Both the position numbers and the translations under genes were made by a program. A stretch of DNA of 64,000 nt from CAVUEG01 sp963740525 (GTDB lineage Bacteria > Actinomycetota > Actinomycetes > Propionibacteriales > Nocardioidaceae): assembly GCA_963740525.1 (NCBI GenBank), contig CAVUEG010000011.1:138243-202242 (forward strand). Reading direction: 5' to 3'. The notes beneath the pieces were generated by a model. It was not told the origin of the DNA and searched no databases. It saw only the letters and a program-made list of their open reading frames with translations. Shown here piece by piece: positions 44,729 through 53,563 of the stretch (position 1 is its first letter; each line of letters begins with the position of its first letter).

Positions 44729-46732
44729 TCACCAGTGGATGCCCTTGAACACCTTGGCGAGCATGATCTGCTCGTTCTCCGACTTGCCGGTGTCGCCCCG
44801 GGCGGCCGCGGAGTCCGGGAAGACCTGGTAGGCCATGTGCAGCACCCGGAACGCCAGCTTGGGCGCCAGGGTGTGGGCGACGGCGCCGAGGTTGCCGAGC
44901 ATCGTGTTGATCTCGTGTGGGCGGTGCACCAGGGCCTCGATGACGCAGTCGGCGGCCTGGGCAGGGGAGATGGTCGGGAACTTGTCGTAGAGCTTGGTCG
45001 GCGCGATCATCGGCGTCCGCACCAGCGGCATGTGGATCGTGGTGAAGCTGATCCCGTCACCGATCAGCTCCGAGCTGACCACGTTGCTCCACGAGTCGAG
45101 CGCCGCCTTCGAGGCGACGTACGCACTGAAGCGAGGGGGGTTGGTCTGCACCCCGATCGAGCTGATGTTCACCACATGGCCCGACTTCTGCTCGCGCATC
45201 GTCGGCAGGAGGCCCATCACGAGCCGGATCGCGCCGAAGTAGTTGAGCTGCATCGTCCGCTCGAAGTCGTGGAACCGGTCGTGGCTCAGCTTGAGCGAAC
45301 GGCGGATGGACCGGCCGGCGTTGTTGACCACGAAGTCGATCCGCTCGTGGTCGGCGGCCATCTGCTCGCAGAGCGCGTCGATCGCGTCCATGTCGGACAG
45401 GTCGCAGCCGTAGGCATACGCCGTGCCGCCGCGTGACTCGATCAGGGCCTTGGTGTCCTCGAGCTTGTCCTTGCCGCGGGCCACGAGGATCGGCACGCCA
45501 CCGGCCCGCGCGACCTTGAGGGCGACGACCTGGCCGATCCCGGACGACGCTCCGGTGATCACGACCGTCCGACCGGTCAGCGCGTCGACGATCTCGCTGT
45601 CCCGGGCGATGGCGTTGTCGAGGTGGTCCTCCCAGTAGTTCCACAGCATCGCGGCGTACGACTCCAGCTCGGGTACGGCGATCCCGGACCCGGCGAGCGC
45701 CTTCTCGGTGTGGCGGGAGGCGTAGATCGTCGGGAAGGAGACGTGCCCGAGGACCTCGGGCGGGATGCCGAGCCGGCCGATCGTCTCGCGGAGCGCCAGC
45801 TGCACCGGTGAGGTGCGCAGCGCGGAGCTGACCAGGCCTGACGGCCGGAGGGCGCGGGGGAGCAGGCCGGTCGGCAGGATCCCGGTGACGCGGCGGTCGA
45901 CGGGGACCGCGAACGTCGGCGCCTGCGCGGCCGAGGCGAACGTGTTGACGACGTCGACCACTGACTGCGGCTCGGGGTTGACGAGGTGGAAGGTCTCGCC
46001 GTCACGGCCGTCGAGGTGGGCGAGGTGGTCCATCGCCTTGGCGACGTAGTCGACGGGCACGACGTTCGTGTCGCCGAGGTCGATGCCCATCACGGGCATC
46101 CAGCTGGGCAGGTTGTCACGCATCCGCTTGAACAGCGGGAAGAAGTAGTACGGCCCGTCGACCTTGTCCATCGCGCCGGTCTCGGAGTGTCCGACGACGA
46201 CCGCCGGACGGTAGACCCGCCACGGGACCGTCGCCTCCTCGCGGACGACCTTCTCCGACTCGAACTTCGTGCGGTGGTACGCCGACGGCAACCCCTGGCC
46301 GACGTCGAACATCGTCTCGTCGAACATCCCGTGGTAGTCGCCCGAGGCGGCGATCGACGAGACCTGGTGGAACACGCCGGCCTTGAGCCCGGAGGCGAGC
46401 GTGAGCGCGCTGCGGGTGCCGCCGACGTTCAGCTCCTCGTTCAGCTCCTCGCTGGCGGTCATGTCGTAGATCGCGGCGAGGTGGAAGAAGTGGTCGATGC
46501 TCCCGGCGTGCTCGGTGACCCACTTCTTGGTCACGCCGAGGTTCTTCTTCGTGAGGTCGCCGGTGACGGGGACCACCCGGTTGCTGCCACCCCACGAACG
46601 CAGCAGGGCGTCGATCTTCGCGCGGGACGCGCTGCGGACGAGCACGAAGATCTCGCCCTCGCGGTTGTCGATCAGCTCCTGGACGAGGTGCCGACCGATG
46701 AACCCGGTCGCGCCGGTGACGAAGTAGGCCAT
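44729..46732 (-). CDS. Fatty acyl-CoA reductase-like protein (male-sterility + SDR domains)
   Basis: A 667-aa two-domain oxidoreductase. The N-terminal extended-SDR domain (residues ~1-360) has VTGATGFIGRHL, the DLT strand, and the YHRTKFE (Y-x3-K) catalytic pair. The C-terminal classical SDR (~385-640) has VVITGASSGIG, VNNAGRS, and SAYVASKAAL (Y-x3-K). This architecture matches the multi-domain fatty acyl-CoA reductase family (Rv3391/FAR type, and Marinobacter FAR), which makes fatty alcohols for wax esters. The ATG follows TACGCT by 6 bp on the minus strand. The assignment is by domain order, not by an assayed substrate. Confidence 0.82.
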   Translation of the reverse strand: MAYFVTGATGFIGRHLVQELIDNREGEIFVLVRSASRAKIDALLRSWGGSNRVVPVTGDLTKKNLGVTKKWVTEHAGSIDHFFHLAAIYDMTASEELNEELNVGGTRSALTLASGLKAGVFHQVSSIAASGDYHGMFDETMFDVGQGLPSAYHRTKFESEKVVREEATVPWRVYRPAVVVGHSETGAMDKVDGPYYFFPLFKRMRDNLPSWMPVMGIDLGDTNVVPVDYVAKAMDHLAHLDGRDGETFHLVNPEPQSVVDVVNTFASAAQAPTFAVPVDRRVTGILPTGLLPRALRPSGLVSSALRTSPVQLALRETIGRLGIPPEVLGHVSFPTIYASRHTEKALAGSGIAVPELESYAAMLWNYWEDHLDNAIARDSEIVDALTGRTVVITGASSGIGQVVALKVARAGGVPILVARGKDKLEDTKALIESRGGTAYAYGCDLSDMDAIDALCEQMAADHERIDFVVNNAGRSIRRSLKLSHDRFHDFERTMQLNYFGAIRLVMGLLPTMREQKSGHVVNISSIGVQTNPPRFSAYVASKAALDSWSNVVSSELIGDGISFTTIHMPLVRTPMIAPTKLYDKFPTISPAQAADCVIEALVHRPHEINTMLGNLGAVAHTLAPKLAFRVLHMAYQVFPDSAAARGDTGKSENEQIMLAKVFKGIHW

Positions 46733-46791
46733 GCCCGGAGCGTAGTGCTACCTGTGGGTAACAGTCAGCCCCTGAGCGGCGAGTGCTCCAT

Positions 46792-46824
46792 CACTCGACT
46801 GGCACTCGACTGGCACTCGACCGG
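46792..46824. repeat. Three tandem 11-bp repeats next to the sepH stop
   Basis: CACTCGACTGG occurs at 46792-46802 and 46803-46813, then as CACTCGACCGG at 46814-46824, directly abutting the stop codon of sepH. It also forms part of a GAGTG...CACTC pairing with 46781-46796. The copy number could vary by slippage. No role is evident. Confidence 0.8.
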
Positions 46825-47844
46825 CTACTCGGACTTGCCGCCGAACATGATCTCGTCCCAGCTCGGGACCGAGGCGCGGCCCTTCTTGCGCGCCGGGCGC
46901 TTCGGCTCCTCGCGCTGTTCGTCCTCCGGCTCGGGCGCGGGCCCGTCGTCCGCGGCCGCGGGCTCGGTTCGCTCGGCTGCCCGCGGGGTGCTGGCGATCC
47001 AGTCGGCGTCGGCGGTGTCCCGGTGGGGCGCCCGGATGTCGTCGGCGTCGTCGACACTGCGATCCTCCTCGGCACCGGCCGCGGAACGCTCCGGTCGCGA
47101 CCCGCTGGAGCGGACGGCGTCCGCGGCGGCCGAGAGGTCCACGGTCTGCTCGTCTGGATGAGTCCCGGAGACCATGCCGATCGCGTCCTCGCCCAACGGC
47201 AGCTCCTGGTCGGCGACGGCAGTGAGCCGTCGCCCCGGGGTGCCGGTCGAGCGCGGCTGCGGCCCCTTGACCGTGGCCTGCGGCTCGCCGACGAGCCAGC
47301 GGGCCTCGTCGTCGTCGGCCACGACGTACCGGCCCGGGGCGTCGTAGGTGAACTCGGCGTGCCGCGGCTGCTCACCCGAGCGGTAGTCGGCCACGAGCGT
47401 CCAGCGGCCGTCCTCGCGACGCCAGGCGTCCCACTCGACGCTGTCGGGGCGGACGTTGCGGGAACGAAGCCGCTCGGCCACGGCGTCCCCGAGGTTGCGG
47501 GCACCGCCTTCACCGGTCTTGCGGCGCACCGAGGAGCGTTGCGCCTGCCCGGCGATGTGGGCGCGCTCGGCCAGCACGGGCATGGCGAAGCCCATGATCT
47601 TGTCGACGGTCGTCTTCGCGGCCGCTGCGACGTCCTCGGGGCTCTCGCCACTACGGATGCGGTTCTGGATGTCGCGGGGGCGCAGTGCGCTGTCCATCTG
47701 AATCTCCAACTGGCCGAAGCGGGCGTGCTCGCCGCGCAGGGCGGCCCGGAGCCTGGCATCGGCCGGAAGCGAGAACTCCTCACCCGAGTCGCTGATGAGG
47801 ACCAGCCGGTCCCCGGTCAGCCCCACGAGCGTGAGGTCCTGCAT
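46825..47844 (-). CDS. sepH: Septation protein SepH
   Basis: A 339-aa actinobacterial cell-division protein that interacts with FtsZ. The conserved N-terminal domain (~1-165) is present: MQDLTLVGLTGDRLVLISDSGEEFSLPADARLRAAL, GESPEDVAAAAKTTVDKIMGFAMPVLAERAHI (helix-turn-helix-like). The C-terminal half is disordered and acidic, ending in the conserved RASVPSWDEIMFGG motif. GAAGGAG precedes the ATG. The tandem repeat lies just after the stop. Confidence 0.93.
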   Translation of the reverse strand: MQDLTLVGLTGDRLVLISDSGEEFSLPADARLRAALRGEHARFGQLEIQMDSALRPRDIQNRIRSGESPEDVAAAAKTTVDKIMGFAMPVLAERAHIAGQAQRSSVRRKTGEGGARNLGDAVAERLRSRNVRPDSVEWDAWRREDGRWTLVADYRSGEQPRHAEFTYDAPGRYVVADDDEARWLVGEPQATVKGPQPRSTGTPGRRLTAVADQELPLGEDAIGMVSGTHPDEQTVDLSAAADAVRSSGSRPERSAAGAEEDRSVDDADDIRAPHRDTADADWIASTPRAAERTEPAAADDGPAPEPEDEQREEPKRPARKKGRASVPSWDEIMFGGKSE

Positions 47845-47963
47845 CGCCAGTCGACTCCTTCTCTCCGGTTTCGGCTGAGCCTACTTCAGCCGGGTGCGCC
47901 GGACGCGGCGCCGCGACGGGCGCCGGGCACTGTTGTGAACCGGTCCAGCCCTAGGATCCGCAC

Positions 47964-48605
47964 ATGCAGCCAGTGGCGCCCGAGCCGACGACCCTCCTCG
48001 TCGTGCTCGACCTCGTCGGCATCGCGGTCTTCGCGATCTCCGGAGGGCTGGTCGGGGTCCGCAAGCAGCTCGACGTCTTCGGCGTCCTCGTCCTGGCTGG
48101 TACGGCGGGGCTCGGCGGCGGCTTCCTGCGCGACGTACTGATCGGAGCCACGCCGCCCGCGGCCCTGGCGGACTGGCGGTACCTGACCGTGCCTCTGGTC
48201 GCCGGCGTGGTGACGTTCGTCTTCCACCCGGCCCTGGGTCGGATGGAGCGACTGGTGAACGTCTTCGACGCCGCGGGCCTCGGCCTGTTCTGTGTGACCG
48301 GGACGCTCAAGGCGCTGGCCTTCGGTCTCGGACCGGTGCCGGCGGCGCTTCTCGGGATGCTGACCGCGATCGGGGGCGGCATGGCGCGCGACGTGCTGGC
48401 GGGCCGCGTGCCGGCGGTCCTGCGCAGCGAGCTCTACGCCACGCCGGCTCTGGTCGGCGCCGCGATCGTGGTCCTGGGCCACCAGCTGGACCTCGCACAG
48501 GCCGCGTACGTCTTCCCTGCAGCCGCTGTGTGCTTCGGCCTGCGACTGGTGGCGATGCTGCGCAACTGGCAGGCCCCGTTGCCGGGTGGCTCCGCGAGCG
48601 TCTAG
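47964..48605 (+). CDS. TRIC-type cation channel / UPF0126 family membrane protein
   Basis: A 213-aa membrane protein with an internal duplication: the first half has IAVFAISGGLVGVRKQLDVFGVLVLAGTAGLGGGFLRDVLIG, the second has LGLFCVTGTLKAL...LLGMLTAIGGGMARDVLAG. The GGG-x-x-RD repeat is the signature of prokaryotic TRIC channels. About seven helices. The ATG follows TAGGAT by 6 bp, likely leaderless. Confidence 0.9.
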   Translation: MQPVAPEPTTLLVVLDLVGIAVFAISGGLVGVRKQLDVFGVLVLAGTAGLGGGFLRDVLIGATPPAALADWRYLTVPLVAGVVTFVFHPALGRMERLVNVFDAAGLGLFCVTGTLKALAFGLGPVPAALLGMLTAIGGGMARDVLAGRVPAVLRSELYATPALVGAAIVVLGHQLDLAQAAYVFPAAAVCFGLRLVAMLRNWQAPLPGGSASV

Positions 48606-48610
48606 CCGCT

Positions 48611-48626
48611 CGCGGGCTCGCCCGCG
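48611..48626. terminator. Short GC hairpin between convergent genes
   Basis: CGCGGG (48611-48616) and CCCGCG (48621-48626) pair around CTCG, 6 bp after the TRIC-like gene stop and just before the end of the lactone-oxidase gene. A possible bidirectional terminator; weak. Confidence 0.35.
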
Positions 48627-48628
48627 CT

Positions 48629-49930
48629 TCACGGGCCCAGGACCTGCTCGAGGTAGGGGTTGGCGAAGATGCGGTCGGGGTCGACCCGCTCGCGGGTCAT
48701 GGCGAACTCGGCCCACCGGGGGTAGTCCGGCTCGAGGTCCGCCGCGGTCCGCGTGTGCACCTTGCCCCAGTGGGCGCGTCCGCCGAAGTCGCGGAGCAGC
48801 CGTTCGATCTCGGAGAAGTACTCACGGTGGTCGGTGCGCGCGTTCACGTGGAACGCGAGGTACATCGAGTCGCGTCCGGTCGCCATCGACAGCGGGAGGT
48901 CGTCCGCCGGCGCGGTCCGCACCTCGACGGGGAAGCTGATGCGCCACCCTCGCGCTTCGATGAGCCGACGCGCTGCTGTGAGGGCCTCGAGTCCCACCTC
49001 GACGGGGACGGCGTACTCCATCTCGCGGAAGACCACCCGGCGCGGACTCACGAAGACCCGGTGTGCGACGTCGCAGTAGCTCCGGTCGCTCAGCCCGATC
49101 GTCAGGGCGCGGTTGATCCGCGGGACCAGGGACGGCGCACGGTTGCCCAGGGCGTTCGCCCAGCCGAAGGCGGTGTTGGCCATCAGGTCGTCGTCGAACC
49201 AGGCACGCACCCGACCCAGCGGACGGCGCTCGTCGAGGGTGCGGTCGTTGCACTTGGTCTGGACGAGGTCGGTGTGCGGGAACCAGTACATCTCGGCGTG
49301 GTGGTGAGCGGCCACCATGTCGTCCCATCCGGCGAGTGCGTCCGCCCACGTGGACGGCCGCTCCTCTGCCTGGAGGAGGAAGAGGGGCTCGACCGCGAAC
49401 GTGACGGAGGTCAGGATGCCGACGGCGCCCAGCCCCAGGCGGGCTGCGTCGAACACGTCCGGGTGGGTCGTGGCGTCACATCGGAGCACCGACCCGTCGC
49501 CGATGACCAGCTCCAGCCCGACCACCTGCGCCGACAGCGAGGCACGTACCCCACCGGTGCCGTGGGTGCCCGTGGAGATCGCCCCGGCCAGCGTCTGCCT
49601 GTCGATGTCGCCCATGTTGTGCAGCGACAGACCGAGAGACTCGAGCGCGGCGTTGAGCTCGTGCAGCGGCGTGCCCGCCCGTGCGGTGACGGTCATCGCC
49701 TCGCGGTCGACCCCGATGATCCCGGTGAGCCGCCCGGGGTGCAGGAGCAGGCCGTCGGTCGTTGCGATCGAGGAGAAGCTGTGACCGGTACCGACCATCT
49801 TCACTCGCAGCCCCGCGCCGTGGGCGGCGACCACGGCCTCCGATACCTCGGCCTCCGAGGTGGGGGTGAGGTCACGGATGGGGTGGGCGGTGGCCAGGCC
49901 GGACCAGCTGACCCAGGTTCCGGCACTCAT
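48629..49930 (-). CDS. D-arabinono-1,4-lactone oxidase-like flavoenzyme (alditol oxidase family)
   Basis: A 433-aa vanillyl-alcohol-oxidase-type flavoprotein. The FAD domain has VKMVGTGHSFSSIATTDGLLL and MGDIDRQTLAGAISTGTHGTG; the C-terminal ALO domain ends with RAHWGKVHTRTAADL and RVDPDRIFANPYLEQVLG. Actinobacterial members oxidise sugar alcohols or aldonolactones with O2. The H of GTGHSFS region is consistent with flavin contact. Its ATG overlaps the MFS stop (ATGA). Confidence 0.88.
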   Translation of the reverse strand: MSAGTWVSWSGLATAHPIRDLTPTSEAEVSEAVVAAHGAGLRVKMVGTGHSFSSIATTDGLLLHPGRLTGIIGVDREAMTVTARAGTPLHELNAALESLGLSLHNMGDIDRQTLAGAISTGTHGTGGVRASLSAQVVGLELVIGDGSVLRCDATTHPDVFDAARLGLGAVGILTSVTFAVEPLFLLQAEERPSTWADALAGWDDMVAAHHHAEMYWFPHTDLVQTKCNDRTLDERRPLGRVRAWFDDDLMANTAFGWANALGNRAPSLVPRINRALTIGLSDRSYCDVAHRVFVSPRRVVFREMEYAVPVEVGLEALTAARRLIEARGWRISFPVEVRTAPADDLPLSMATGRDSMYLAFHVNARTDHREYFSEIERLLRDFGGRAHWGKVHTRTAADLEPDYPRWAEFAMTRERVDPDRIFANPYLEQVLGP

Positions 49931-51120
49931 GCCGCCACCCTACGAGCGGGTCGCTCGCGGGTCAGGAACGCAGCCGCGGCGCCGAGGAGCCCCGAGCCGA
50001 GCGGGACCAGGTACGCCACCGACGCACCGCCGAGGTCGATGACCACGCCGGCGAGGGCGGCGCCCGGGGCAAGGCCGGCCGCCATCGTCGTGTGGATGAT
50101 CGTCATCCCCTCCGTGAGCCGGGACGCCGGCACGGTCCGCTCGACCACCGAGACCGTGCCGATCAGAGTGGGCGCGATGGCCAGCCCGGCCAGGAACAGC
50201 AGCACCGCCATGAGGCCCAGGCTTCCCACGAAGGGCATCGGGGCCATCAGGATCGAGAGCGCGAGGATGCCCCACCTGATCCGCGTCGCCGGGCCGACCC
50301 GCCACGCGATGGACCCGCTGACCACGCCGGCCAGCAGCGAGCCGAAGGCCCAGGCGGCGAGGAGCGGCCCTGCCGCGCCCCGGTGGCCCAGCTCGTCGGC
50401 GAAGGCGACCGTGGCGACCTCGGTGCTGCCGAAAAGCCCGCCGATGCCGAAGGAGACCACGGCGACGGGGAGGAGCAGCGGCCACGGCATCGGGACCCGG
50501 ACCCCGTCCTCGTGGCGGTGGGGACGGATCGGCGGCTCGGTCCGGCGCTGGGCTGCGAAGGCGAGTGTGCCGACCACGCCGGCCACGATCGCCGCCACGA
50601 GGCCCGCACTGGGGTGGACGACGGTGGCCAGGAGGGTCACCAATGGCGGACCGATCATGAAGACCGACTCGTCCACGACCGCCTCGAAGGCGAACGCGGT
50701 CTGGATCTCAAGGTCGCTGTCGAGCAGGTTCGACCAGCGGGCGCGGACCGAGGCCCCCACCGCGGGCATTGTCGCGCCGGCGAGTGCCGCGAGGACGTGC
50801 AGGAGGGGTGAGCGGTAGCCGGCGGAGACCGCCCAGATCAGCGCCGACAGGCTGACGGAGTTCACCAGCACGGCCGGTACGAGCACCCGAGCCTGGCCGA
50901 GCCGGTCGATCAGGCGCCCGTGCACGATCGCCGCCGCACCCGAGGCGAGGACCAGGGCCGCCGAGACGGACCCGGCCAGCGCATATGAGCCGGTACGGGA
51001 GGAGACGAGCAGGATGCAGCCGAGGCCGACCATGGAAATGGGGAGCCTGGCCACGAAGCCGGCACCGGAGAACGCCAGCCCGCCGGGACGGCCGAGCACC
51101 CTGCGGTAGGGAGTCAGCAC
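49927..51120 (-). CDS. MFS transporter (12 helices)
   Basis: A 397-aa permease. Membrane segments include GFVARLPISMVGLGCILLVSS, AALVLASGAAAIVHGRLIDRLGQARVLVP (motif A-like), FGIGGLFGSTEVATVAFADELG and AAGLAPGAALAGVVIDLGG. The GTG start at 51120 lies 7 bp after the minus-strand copy of a symmetric TAGGAT box, so the message is probably leaderless. It is translationally coupled to the lactone oxidase gene downstream; a sugar or polyol substrate is only a guess. Confidence 0.85.
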   Translation of the reverse strand: MLTPYRRVLGRPGGLAFSGAGFVARLPISMVGLGCILLVSSRTGSYALAGSVSAALVLASGAAAIVHGRLIDRLGQARVLVPAVLVNSVSLSALIWAVSAGYRSPLLHVLAALAGATMPAVGASVRARWSNLLDSDLEIQTAFAFEAVVDESVFMIGPPLVTLLATVVHPSAGLVAAIVAGVVGTLAFAAQRRTEPPIRPHRHEDGVRVPMPWPLLLPVAVVSFGIGGLFGSTEVATVAFADELGHRGAAGPLLAAWAFGSLLAGVVSGSIAWRVGPATRIRWGILALSILMAPMPFVGSLGLMAVLLFLAGLAIAPTLIGTVSVVERTVPASRLTEGMTIIHTTMAAGLAPGAALAGVVIDLGGASVAYLVPLGSGLLGAAAAFLTRERPARRVAA

Positions 51121-51127
51121 GTCGGCA

Positions 51128-51137
51128 ATCCTAGGAT
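51128..51137. promoter_or_regulatory. Symmetric -10 element shared by hemH and a divergent MFS gene
   Basis: The 10-bp palindrome ATCCTAGGAT contains TAGGAT on both strands. On the plus strand it ends 6 bp before the ATG of hemH (51144); on the minus strand it ends 7 bp before the GTG of the MFS gene (51120). Only 23 bp separate the two starts, so the same ten bases can serve as -10 for both, and both transcripts would be leaderless. Sequence evidence only. Confidence 0.65.
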
Positions 51138-51143
51138 GCCTTC

Positions 51144-52235
51144 ATGGCACCCGACGCGACGCCGTACGACGCCCTCCTGCTGGTCTCGTTCGGAGGACCC
51201 GAGAAGCCCGACGACGTGGTCCCCTTCCTGGAGAACGTGACCCGCGGCCGCGGCATCCCACGCGAGCGGCTCGAGGAGGTGGGGGCGCACTACTTCGAGC
51301 GCGGCGGACGGAGCCCGATCAACGACCAGAACCGCGAGCTCCTCGCTGCGCTGGCCGAGGACTTCCGCAGCGCCGGGCTGGACCTTCCGCTCTACTGGGG
51401 GAACCGCAACTGGGACCCGTACCTCGCAGACACCCTGAGGCAGATGGCGGCCGACGGCATCACCCGGGCGGCCTGTCTGGTCACCAGCGCCTACTCGTCG
51501 TACTCCGGCTGCCGGCAGTACCGCGAGAACCTCGCCGACGCCGTGGCCGAGGTGCCTGACGCCCCTCGGCTGGACCGGCTCCGCCACTACTTCAACCACC
51601 CCGGGTTCGTCGAGCCGATGGTGGACGCGACCCTCGCCTCGCTCGCCGAGCTTCCCCAGGCGGCCAGGCACGACGCACACCTCGTCTTCGTGACGCACTC
51701 GATCCCGCTGTCGATGAACGAGGCCAGCGGCGACACCGGTGGGGCGTACGTCGACCAGCACGAGAGCGTGGCCGCCGAGATCGTGGAGCGGGTCCGTCAG
51801 GAGACCGGACATCGCTACGACTCCGCGCTGGTCTACTGCTCACGCTCCGGTGCGCCGAGCACCCCGTGGCTCGAGCCGGACGTGAACGACCACCTGGCCA
51901 CCCTGGCCGGCAAGGACGTGGCGGGCGTGGTCCTGGTGCCGATCGGCTTCGTGTCCGACCACATGGAGGTCATCTACGACCTGGACACCGAGGCGGCGGC
52001 GACCGCGGCCGAGCTGGGGCTGCCCTTCGCGCGGGCCGCTACCGCCGGCGTCGACCCGAGGTTCGTGGCCATGGTCCGGGACCTGCTCCTCGAGCGGGCC
52101 GCGGTCGAACGGGACGAGGACGTGACCCGCACCAAGGTCGGCGCCCTCCCTGCCTCGTGGGACCGCTGTCCGCGGGGATGCTGCGCCCCCGGCGGCGCGA
52201 CCGAGCCCCGACCCGCACTGTGCGGCAATGACTGA
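51144..52235 (+). CDS. hemH: Ferrochelatase (actinobacterial Fe-S type, coproporphyrin pathway)
   Basis: A 363-aa ferrochelatase that inserts Fe2+ into a porphyrin (coproporphyrin III in actinobacteria). The fold has LLLVSFGGPE, SPINDQN, the catalytic His in VFVTHSIP (His185), and GFVSDHMEVIYDLD (Glu275). Cysteines clustered in the tail (RCPRGCCAPGG and the final LCGND) match the [2Fe-2S] cluster of actinobacterial ferrochelatases. It has no UTR, with TAGGAT 6 bp before ATG, and overlaps the next gene by 8 bp. Confidence 0.94.
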   Translation: MAPDATPYDALLLVSFGGPEKPDDVVPFLENVTRGRGIPRERLEEVGAHYFERGGRSPINDQNRELLAALAEDFRSAGLDLPLYWGNRNWDPYLADTLRQMAADGITRAACLVTSAYSSYSGCRQYRENLADAVAEVPDAPRLDRLRHYFNHPGFVEPMVDATLASLAELPQAARHDAHLVFVTHSIPLSMNEASGDTGGAYVDQHESVAAEIVERVRQETGHRYDSALVYCSRSGAPSTPWLEPDVNDHLATLAGKDVAGVVLVPIGFVSDHMEVIYDLDTEAAATAAELGLPFARAATAGVDPRFVAMVRDLLLERAAVERDEDVTRTKVGALPASWDRCPRGCCAPGGATEPRPALCGND

Positions 52236-53046
52236 GCCGGGTGGCCCCGAGCGCCCCGTTCCGGTGGAGCTGCTGGATCTGGCAGTGGCGACGGCGCTCG
52301 AGGCGGCCGAGCTGGTGCGCTCGGCCCGGGCCGACGGGGTGCGGGTCGCCGCGACCAAGTCCAGCGACGTCGACGTCGTCACCGAGGCGGACCGGGCGTC
52401 GGAGCGGCTGATCCGAGAGCGCCTGCTCGGTGCGCGACCGGGCGACGGGTTCCTGGGCGAGGAGGGAGGTGCGGCCGACTCCTCGACCGGGGTGGTCTGG
52501 GTGGTCGACCCGATCGACGGCACCGTCAACTTCCTCTACGACATCCCGCAGTACGCCGTCTCGATCGCGGCCGAGGTCGACGGCGAGGTCCTCGCTGGCG
52601 TGGTCGTGGACGTGGCCGCCGGCCAGGTGTACGCCGCGTCGTCCGGCGGGGGAGCGACCCGGGACGGCGAGCCGCTCGCCGTACGCGCCTCCGCTCCGCT
52701 CGCCGAGCGGCTGGTGGCGACCGGCTTCGGCTACGACGCTGACATGCGCGCGGCCCAGGTGGCGGCAGTGTCGCGCATGCTCCCGCAGGTCCGCGACATC
52801 CGGAGGTTCGGTGCCGCGGCGTTGGACCTGTGCGCGGTCGCCTGCGGTCGCGTGGACGCCTATGTGGAGGAAGGGCTCAACCCGTGGGACCATGCCGCGG
52901 GTGCCCTGATCGCCCGCGAGGCGGGAGCGCGGGTGGAGATGGGAACTGGAGTAGCCGGCCGGACGTTGGTCATCTGCGGACCCGAAGACGGTTTCGCCGA
53001 CTTCCGTACGCTCGTGACCGACTGCGGGTTCGAGGCTCGTTCCTGA
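52228..53046 (+). CDS. Inositol monophosphatase family protein
   Basis: A 272-aa phosphatase with the metal site VTEADRASERLI, FLGEEGG, WVVDPIDGTVNFLY and the later WDHAAGALIAREAGARV. It may act on inositol phosphate for mycothiol or phosphatidylinositol synthesis, or on other sugar phosphates. It overlaps hemH by 8 bp. M. tuberculosis suhB (Rv2701c) sits in the comparable place next to this block. Confidence 0.9.
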   Translation: MTEPGGPERPVPVELLDLAVATALEAAELVRSARADGVRVAATKSSDVDVVTEADRASERLIRERLLGARPGDGFLGEEGGAADSSTGVVWVVDPIDGTVNFLYDIPQYAVSIAAEVDGEVLAGVVVDVAAGQVYAASSGGGATRDGEPLAVRASAPLAERLVATGFGYDADMRAAQVAAVSRMLPQVRDIRRFGAAALDLCAVACGRVDAYVEEGLNPWDHAAGALIAREAGARVEMGTGVAGRTLVICGPEDGFADFRTLVTDCGFEARS

Positions 53047-53250
53047 GCCAGGGGAGGGTAGGAAAGCCCTGTGGAATAGGGGCGACCGCGCTTCTGTTGT
53101 GACCGCACCGGGGCGTGGATCTCCGGTGTGGATGTGAGACGCACGACACCATGTGGAATGGCCGTGCATAGTCGACCTCCGATGGTGCACAATCTGGCGC
53201 GCCGAGAGACGCGAGCAGAGCACTGGAAGACGGGGGCGGGAGAGAAGAAG

Positions 53251-53541
53251 ATGGCAACCGATTACGACGCACCTCGCAAGACCGAGGAAGAGCAGAGCGA
53301 AGAGAGCATCGAGGAGCTCAAGGCCCGCCGGCATGACAAGAACTCCGGCAAGGTCGACGAGGACGAGGCCGAAGCGGCCGAGTCCTTCGAGCTCCCAGGC
53401 GCCGACCTGTCGCATGAGGAGCTCGCCGTCGAGGTGCGCCCTCGTCAGGACGACGAGTTCACCTGCATGAGCTGCTTCCTCGTGCACCACCGCAGCCAGC
53501 TGGCGAACGAGAAGAAGATGATCTGCCGCGACTGCGCCTGA
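53251..53541 (+). CDS. DUF4193 family protein
   Basis: A 96-aa acidic protein, MATDYDAPRKTEEEQSEESIEELKARR, with a C-terminal zinc-ribbon-like set DEFTCMSCFLVHHRSQLANEKKMICRDCA. This is the conserved actinobacterial DUF4193 family (Rv2699c in M. tuberculosis). GAGAAGAAG precedes the ATG. A 204-bp gap upstream holds no gene; a CACAAT at 53188-53193 may be the -10. A strong palindrome follows the stop. Confidence 0.92.
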   Translation: MATDYDAPRKTEEEQSEESIEELKARRHDKNSGKVDEDEAEAAESFELPGADLSHEELAVEVRPRQDDEFTCMSCFLVHHRSQLANEKKMICRDCA

Positions 53542-53563
53542 ACAAGCCGCACACGCCGTACAG

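Noticed and set aside
46781..46824. A CRISPR-like array
   Set aside because: Units are only 11 bp, contiguous and without spacers.
48530..50818. A 762-codon open frame antisense to the lactone oxidase and MFS genes
   Set aside because: Overlaps two clear genes on the other strand; no recognisable domain.
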